DNA of 64,000 nucleotides, from the NCBI GenBank assembly GCA_032718475.1, contig JAUCBJ010007246.1, positions 1 through 64,000 of the forward strand, given 5' to 3'. This DNA comes from Nemertoderma westbladi (Eukaryota > Xenacoelomorpha > Nemertodermatida > Nemertodermatidae). The notes beneath the pieces were generated by a model. That model made no database searches. It saw nothing but the letters and a program-made list of their open reading frames with translations, and was not told where the DNA came from. The position numbers were made by a program, and so were the translations under genes. Shown piece by piece: positions 57,843 through 64,000 of this stretch (the stretch's first letter is position 1; each line of letters opens with the position of its first letter).

Positions 57843-58741
57843 CACAAAAGTATGTAAATAGTTATTTCATTAATTGTTGCAATTCCGCAATTCTTCCCAT
57901 TTCCTATCTGCCTATGGCGATTTTAAATACTAACCTTCACTGAGTATCTGTGAGAAGTACTCTTTTGTGACCTTCAACGTTTCCAATCTTGATTGACTTG
58001 GAAATCAAATCAGTTCGCATAATAATAATAATAATAATCTTTATTTATTTCTCCTATATGCAGAGGAAAGGAATGTCATTGACATTGTGGTGTGATGATT
58101 GGGAGGCAGAAATTTCTCGTAGTTTTTATTTAATATTTAATTAATTAGCATGTCGTGGTTGCAATATAACTCTTTTATTGTTACCTGCAATATGACTGGT
58201 ACTGGCATTGTTACTGGTTCAATGAATTCGTCTGGAAAACTAAATTTCTGAAGGTATCAAATATCGAGAAAACTTTATAGTAGTATCATATATCACGACG
58301 ATATGTATGGCGTGTTTAGCTTTTAGATCAATTAGTTAGTAATATATCCGTCGATTTCGGGGTCAAGATTGACAGTAGCTAAGTGCAGTCTGGATATGGG
58401 AGTGGAATTACTATAACCCGCTGAGCAATTACGTTAGCTAGTTGTTGGAATTCCTCAAGTGGCAGTTAGATAGTGGTTACCTTGGGTAAAAGATAAATTA
58501 ATGTTAATGGACCCCAAAGCGCCTTGAGTGAGTGACTATTAATATAATTGGAGTTTCCATTAAAAGACACAATGCACACCAACTGTGTAGATTTCATGGT
58601 CAGCAACTAAAATTGTATATGAGATCCTCAGAATAATAATATCATATTATTATTATTAATATTGGTATGTCACGGTTTCCGATAAAAAAATCACTTGAGA
58701 TATCGGTAACCAGGAGTTGGGTTGCAAAGCTAGATGGAATA
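57843..58741. other. Gene-free stretch, possible LINE 3' tail
   Basis: 58019-58050 is an ATA run followed by ATCTTTATTTATTTCTCC. Read on minus, AAATAAATAAAGAT plus (TTA)n resembles the end of a CR1/RTE-type LINE, but no coding part is recognised beside it. Confidence 0.35.
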
Positions 58742-59355
58742 CACGTTCGTGGGACCTTCGCGCAGCACGAGAGCCTATATTATAAAGTACATTATACCAA
58801 TCTCTATTAGATATACAAAAACTGTCTTTTCTAAAATATATATGAGTGAAGGCGATGCTATCAGTTTGTAATAAACTAGTTGTAAAAATAGAGATCCATC
58901 TCATTCATTCATTCATTTGCCCTTACAGACTTTAACTGTCATTTGTAATCCTTCTATCTAGAGCTATTTAAGTTAAGTATGACCTTTTTAGTTTTAAAAT
59001 ACTCTTCTCCTTCATTAGCCTCGTTGCGCTCGTCCTGTTTTGTCTTAAAATAATCTCCCTAAACGGAGACTAACGACCTTTATAACTGTGCAAAGTCTCG
59101 AAACTGTGAGAGTAACTGCTGATTTATGGCAGATGGTTACTCGTATCCACTGTAAACGCGTTGCGTTCGTTCGTTTTTGACCAAACTTGAGATTCTTTCT
59201 AAACTTTTGCCGGACTACATACGTACCAAGTTTCGTTTAATTTCATCAAGGAATAACTGAGTTATTACCGATCAAAAATTTACGACGATGACGACAGACA
59301 ACTTGTTAATGGTACCCATATGCTAAGGCTTTGCTCACTTCGTGGCTCGCCCCAC
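58742..59355 (+). mobile_element. PLE-derived unit, divergent subfamily
   Basis: Starts CACGTTCGTGGGACCTTCG, the same start point as the units at 481, 2091 and 3648, and ends CTTCGTGGCTCGCCCCAC. The interior is shorter (~610 bp) and differs: one subrepeat, GTAACTGCTGATTTATGG, and the GACGATGACGACAG block. The 6952-7282 segment is an inverted partial copy of the same subfamily. The full C-terminal coding extension is lost. Confidence 0.75.
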
Positions 59356-59448
59356 AATCATATAAGAATCATATATACAATAGAGTTGGGCAACAAAAAT
59401 GTTTGTATAGAAACAATAAATTGAATAAGGGGTAAGTAACAAGGTGCC

Positions 59449-60783
59449 CTGACTCGGTCAGGTCAGGTCAGGTATTCTAGGTCATTGATCAAGAAAACTT
59501 GCCACCTCCATGCAGCATAAAGGAGGTGCCACCTGTAGCTGCATAGACCCTCTTAATAGGGCAAATCTGGTCCTGTAACTAGGACCCCATTCGTTTTGGG
59601 ATAAGGACGCCCTTGGTCCTGGATTAAGGACCCATATACTTGGCTGCAGGGGTATATGGCCTGACCAGGCAGATGGTGATCTACCAATGGCTGATCAGGA
59701 GTAGAGTGTTCTCATGTCCACTCTGAGTGCACTTCACTGCGACCTGCACCTGGCAGCAGGAGTACAGGGCATGACCCAGCAGATGAGCTGCACAGCCAAT
59801 GGTGGGTCATGTGCGCCAGAGTGGATATGGGTGATGGGCCTCATATCTGACTCCACTGCGACACCCACCCTGTGGAATGGCAAACCAGAGTGCGGTATTT
59901 GCCCCGAGAGCTGACTCGGCAAAAAAGCACCCCCCAACCCCCACTATGGATTACATTAGTAATGCGGAGGTCCGGCCACTAGAGGCCAGTGGAATTACCG
60001 GACACAATCGGCCTCACAGGCGTCAGTTATCTCCTGACCGGCTGCCTGTCTCACCCCCTACTGGAGAGAGAGCAGCCAACAATTCTCCCTTTCCTGATGA
60101 CCTTTCTGGCCCAAACCCTGGGTCACCAGGGAGGCCAGATTGTGAGGGGGAGAGGGATTCTGGACTTAGAGGCTACTCTCATGTTCCACCCCGACCAACA
60201 AAGTCATTGGTGAATCTGAGGCAAGTCACTAGACTAGCCTCAGTAAACACCCTAACACTCGGGTCCCCAATGTGACAAGGTGAGCTGACTGCCTTGGCAG
60301 GTATTCTTTCTCTTAGCGCAGTGGGTGTTCAAGAGCACCGAAAGCAGACTGGACAGACTGATGAGGTTCTGATTAAGGACATGGGGGGCGGTTGGCGACT
60401 CGCCCTCGCGTCAGCAGATGATAGTGGCAATGGTGGAATTGGTCTATTGATGAATCCAACTGCACATGCAGCATTGGACAAAATAGACCAAATCTCTAAC
60501 CGCATCATCCGTTGCCACTTCTCATGTTCTGGAAGAGTGGCTAAGAAGTTTCCTAAGGTGGTTCTGATTGTGTGCTACTCTCCAACTAGTGTTGCCCCTG
60601 TAGAGGAGATGGAAAATTTCTACCACAATCTACAAGCAGCTACTGATGGAGGGATCAGCATGCATTCTTAACATTCCTGGGAGACTTTAATGCAAGTCTG
60701 CATCAATCACCTACATCACCCTGGGTCTATAGCAATAGTGTTAACCGAAATTCCGTCCATTCCGTCCATCTGACTCGAGTGGC
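59449..60783 (+). mobile_element. 5' end of the TAG-family LINE (5' UTR to endonuclease)
   Basis: Begins near TCAGGTCAGGTCAGGTATTC. The first ~450 bp match the minus-strand 5' UTR of the copy at 39037-41072, giving the likely element 5' end. A coding frame follows from ATG 59946 into an endonuclease. The copy breaks off near 60783 and the RT is absent. It supplies the part missing from the copy at 7444-9228. Confidence 0.75.
59946..60720 (+). pseudogene. LINE N-terminal region and APE-type endonuclease, interrupted
   Basis: From ATG 59946 the frame encodes a ~95-residue proline/serine/arginine-rich region (HNRPHRRQLSPDRLPVSPP), then RLASVNTLTLGSPM, an in-frame TGA at 60273-60275 (CGA in a likely ancestor), and then GVQEHR (catalytic E), GWRLALASADDSGNGGIGLL, a basic stretch and VVLIVCYSPT. 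After a frameshift near 60670 it reads FLGDFNASLHQSP (catalytic D and N). This is the apurinic/apyrimidinic-type endonuclease that nicks target DNA for RT priming. The SDH end of the domain is missing. The single TGA and one frameshift are the main lesions. Confidence 0.75.
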
Positions 60784-60944
60784 AGGGTGTGTTTTTTGTA
60801 AAAAAAAACATTAAGAAACTTGAAATGGTGGGATTCCATAAGAGCGAGAAGCCAATTTTAAAATCAGCTGTGATTGGCTATTGCAGATCTGACATCACAA
60901 GTCCATGGTGGCTAAAAAATTAACTTTTGTTCTGTGGGTATTGG

Positions 60945-61150
60945 GTCGATGGTGTGAATGGGTCGAAGGTCTGAATCAGTAAATGGTCTGAATGGGTCGA
61001 AGGTCTGAATCAGTTAATGGTCTGAATGGGTCGAAGGTCTGAATGGGTCTAAGGTCCGAATGGGTCGAAAGTCTGAATGGGTCGAAGGTCTGATTGGGTC
61101 GAAAGTCCGAATGGGTCGAAGGTCCGAATGAGACGAAGGTCCGAGAGGTC
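60945..61150. repeat. 17-bp minisatellite, forward block
   Basis: About twelve copies of GAATGGGTCGAAGGTCT with variants (GGTCCGAATGGGTCGAA, AGTAAATGG). Confidence 0.9.
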
Positions 61151-61697
61151 CATCAGAGTCACTTTTTTTCACACCTTCACCCTATCCGAACCTTAAAGTC
61201 AACAAACATTAGTTGTTTATCATCCCATGACAAAGGATGAAGGTCCGAAATTATCAGGAAATCTTTTTCACACCATCATGTGGTTTGTAACTCATGTGAA
61301 CATGATTTATGAAACTCTCTTATTGGCCAATGTATTAACGAATATTATTCTGAGCATCTTGTAATTTACATTTAAGTTGCATGGATAAACCTTAATACCA
61401 ACAAGAGTAAGCATAGTCCAAGTGATATACTGTATTAAAGAAGAGCAAAGCAACTTACGAGATTGTGTTTAAATATATTTTTTTTCACCATACCTAATAT
61501 CCATTTTCAATTAATTGTTTTCACCATACTCGCATATCTGACTAGATTTCTCACCAGTTACATAAATGCATTCAATATTATAATGAGGTCAATAACTATA
61601 AGACCAGTCATGGCCATAAGTTGAATTGTAATGTACATAATGTAACATTATTATTTATGATTGTGATACTTAACAAATCATCTTAAAGCCACTCCCA

Positions 61698-61797
61698 TTT
61701 TTCGGACCTTCGTCCTATTCAGACCTTCATCCCATTTGAACCTTGTTCCATTCGGATCATTGTCCTATTTTGATCTTTGACCCACTCGGACCTCCAC
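61698..61797. repeat. 17-bp minisatellite, inverted block
   Basis: About six copies of CGGACCTTCGTCCTATT, the reverse complement of the 60945 unit. Remnants also occur at 61225-61245 (forward) and 63243-63296 (inverted). The two blocks bracket ~550 bp of AT-rich DNA like the arms of a foldback element. Confidence 0.85.
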
Positions 61798-63017
61798 CAT
61801 AGTGTTTCGGATTATTTTGTGTCGAAGGTGTGGAAGAGGTTGATTAAGGATTAACTCAAAATAATGACGTCGCATAGATAGGGTCAGGTACGAATGGTAA
61901 CATACGTACCAGTTTAAACCACTTCTCGTCCCTCTGGGCTATACTGCTTGCAAACACCTTTCAATCCTAACTCATCACGTCTATCATTTATACATTTTCC
62001 AAAATGCAAAATACAACCGCAGTCAGTCGCTAATGGAAACAAAGACTGACAAGCATTTATACCTACAAGCTCGAAGTCAAACAGCCATGTAGGTATATGT
62101 TTCTATATTAACTGCAGGGCCATATTTATGGATCATATAGCATTACTGAGATAAATCTAGGCTAACTAAGCTTCTTAGTAAGATAATATACTATGGGTTT
62201 ACAGTCGTCATTAATTAATGAGTGTATGGTAGTATATAGTTAGCCTGGGTTATGAAATTCATAGATGAAGTAGATGAAGTATTGAGGATGAAGGAGGGCC
62301 TTGAGGTCTGATTCAGCAAAAAAACCAGCATTTCACGGCCGGGTTCTAAGCTACAGTTGAAGAAATTTTTCACCATCAGATGTTTCTTGAAATTCTGGTG
62401 GAATATCACCTAGCTGGATGTTTTTAACTACAGATAACTGTCTATTGCAGGACAGCAAACGACGCTAGGCTAGGTTATCTTTGATGGCCTGGACAACTCA
62501 CTCACTAAACTCATGAAATGAGTCATTAAATTCCGCCAGTGCTGTATGGTATACGACTTGAGGGCATATGTGTTTAATCCTGACATCAGTCCGGCCGGAC
62601 GTGTTTCATGTATCGCTTATCTAAAACCTTAGCAACAGGAACTTTGGATTGATGGGTTGCAACTTTGCAGAGCTTTAGGATAGTCTGGGTCTTTTATAAT
62701 AACACTATTATTCACTGTGATGCCGTGCAACTGTAATACTCAGTATCAACACTCTTGCCAGTGAGAACAACAGGCCAGGCCAACGTATACTATTATATTG
62801 AATGACGTCGTTTTTTAGATTATATGACTGCGCTGATATGTTAGAGCCATAATGAAATGCCATAATGTAAATAATAAATTAAACCTATGAAATAAGGTAT
62901 GGAGGTAGATATTATAAAATAAAGGAAAACAACAGTTAAAAAAAGTGTGCAGGATGGAGCATTAAAACTATCTAACAATTTTCTGTGGGAAACACTTTTC
63001 TTACGTGGGATCATAAT
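61798..63017. other. Gene-free AT-rich stretch
   Basis: Nothing recognised on either strand. Confidence 0.4.
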
Positions 63018-63300
63018 TTTGTAACCTTTGACATGTGTGATTCTGTTCGTTCTTGTGTGGTTGTGATTTCAATAGTTTAACTTTTGACTCTCTAATTGAA
63101 ACTATCGACTAGCTATTTTGTAACCTTTGACGCCCCATTTTCGAAAAAGCAATTTTGTAACCTTTCTCCCATTGTAACCTTTGACTGGTTGTAACCTTTG
63201 TCTTTCAGTACTATCAATGTTTTGGAACTTCATCTTAATTTTTTGGACATTTGTCCCATTTGGTCCTTCGTCCTATTCGGACCTTCATCCTGGAACTGTT
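63018..63300. repeat. Short repeated TTGTAACCTTTG motif and 17-bp minisatellite remnant
   Basis: TTGTAACCTTTGAC or a close variant occurs about five times between 63018 and 63202 with irregular spacing. It is followed by TTTGGTCCTTCGTCCTATTC at 63260-63279, a relic of the 17-bp unit. Confidence 0.6.
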
Positions 63301-64000
63301 CTATGGAGAGTAAATATAGATCCATTCAAATAGGCATAAAATATAATTTGCACATTGTTTATATGAATTGAAAGCTGAGAGCTTGCGTGTCTTTAGACAC
63401 CTAAATTAATCAAATGAAGAGGAACGTTCATAAAATGCTGATTGAAATTTCAATCTCAGTAGATTACTTGCTACCTGCAGTCTGCAGACCGATTTGCACA
63501 CAGCCAACCTATCTGCCTATTACAGTATAATAAGTCAATTACACTTCATGGATTCGTTCTTCAATTCAGTGCATTCTTTCAATTACGTCCTTTACATCCT
63601 ATCCTATTATATTACAATAAAATATGATAAATTTATTATTCGGTCACTCATCCAAATATTTTGCATATGTATAGCATTGTCAGTCTGACTTGTCCCCATA
63701 TGCTCTATCCTTAATTACTTATCTTGCAATGGGTAATTTATTATGTTTTATATGAATTAACTTTTTTGTTCTATAGAAGGAAACTTTTTATAACATAATT
63801 TGGGCGATTTGGCTCTGTTGGGTCTAAATTATGATAAAATTGGGTTTGGAGGTGGAAGGAGGGTCAAAAATTATTAGATCTACTGTAGTGGAACTATAAA
63901 ATACACACATGCAATGTAGATTATGTACATTTTGTTCTGGGAATATGGGTGATAGTGACAGAAGTTAAAGGAGAGTTAAAGAAGTACAATTAGCATATGA
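63301..64000. other. Gene-free right end
   Basis: AT-rich. Nothing recognised. Confidence 0.4.

Overview
The window looks like repeat-rich, AT-rich DNA from an animal, most likely a marine invertebrate. The evidence is a dense nest of eukaryotic mobile elements: non-LTR retrotransposons with metazoan-type reverse transcriptase (RT), Penelope-like elements (PLEs), hAT and PIF/Harbinger DNA transposons, tRNA-derived SINE-like pieces, long inverted-repeat elements and large tandem arrays. There is no bacterial-style gene organisation and no rRNA. I cannot place the species. No complete host gene is visible; one possible host exon lies on the minus strand at 43817-44130.

Layout. 481-5432: three head-to-tail copies of a ~1.6-1.8 kb PLE-derived unit. 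6229-6354: a 42-bp tandem repeat. 6440-6936: a LINE fragment inverted in the middle. 6952-7282: a PLE-type end. 7300-9372: a 5'-truncated LINE with a ~144-bp target-site duplication (TSD), followed by a 36-bp minisatellite and a SINE. 11050-16884: two adjacent arrays with 30-bp periods, the second ~5.5 kb long. 18630-20336: nested inverted repeats around a 68-bp minisatellite. 22225-23163: an older CR1-like LINE tail carrying an inserted LINE 3' end. 23645-24040: a PLE GIY-YIG remnant. 25414-26641: a decayed transposase-like gene. 26900-28081: a chimeric LINE insertion. 28984-29275: a LINE 3' end. 30640-31508: a LINE RT relic. 32449-33453: an inverted-repeat element that splits a SINE. 34845-37390: an old LINE copy split by a 1785-bp hAT element. 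38440-41960: an old LINE between two inverted PLE-like end segments. 42466-43362: a long inverted-repeat element with a satellite in one arm. 45755-47813: two more LINE copies. 48187-48606: an RT relic. 48770-48890: a C-rich array. 50903-52990: a PIF/Harbinger relic. 54011-56690: the longest PLE copy. 57356-57842: two strong inverted repeats. 58742-59355: a PLE-type unit. 59449-60783: the 5' part of the LINE family (5' UTR, N-terminus, endonuclease). 60945-61797: a 17-bp minisatellite present in both orientations.

One LINE family links much of the window. Its 5' end and endonuclease are at 59449-60783 and its RT at 7444-9228. It has a very short 3' UTR ending in a TAG trinucleotide tail, seen at 7444, 22497, 28997, 46923 and 28071. 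The short 3' UTR, trimer tail and variable, sometimes very long TSDs fit the RTE type, but the clade should be confirmed by phylogeny. The nesting gives relative ages: the hAT copy is younger than the LINE it split, and the TAG-tailed LINE is younger than the CR1-like LINE it entered. No element looks fully intact, so autonomous mobility from this window is unlikely.
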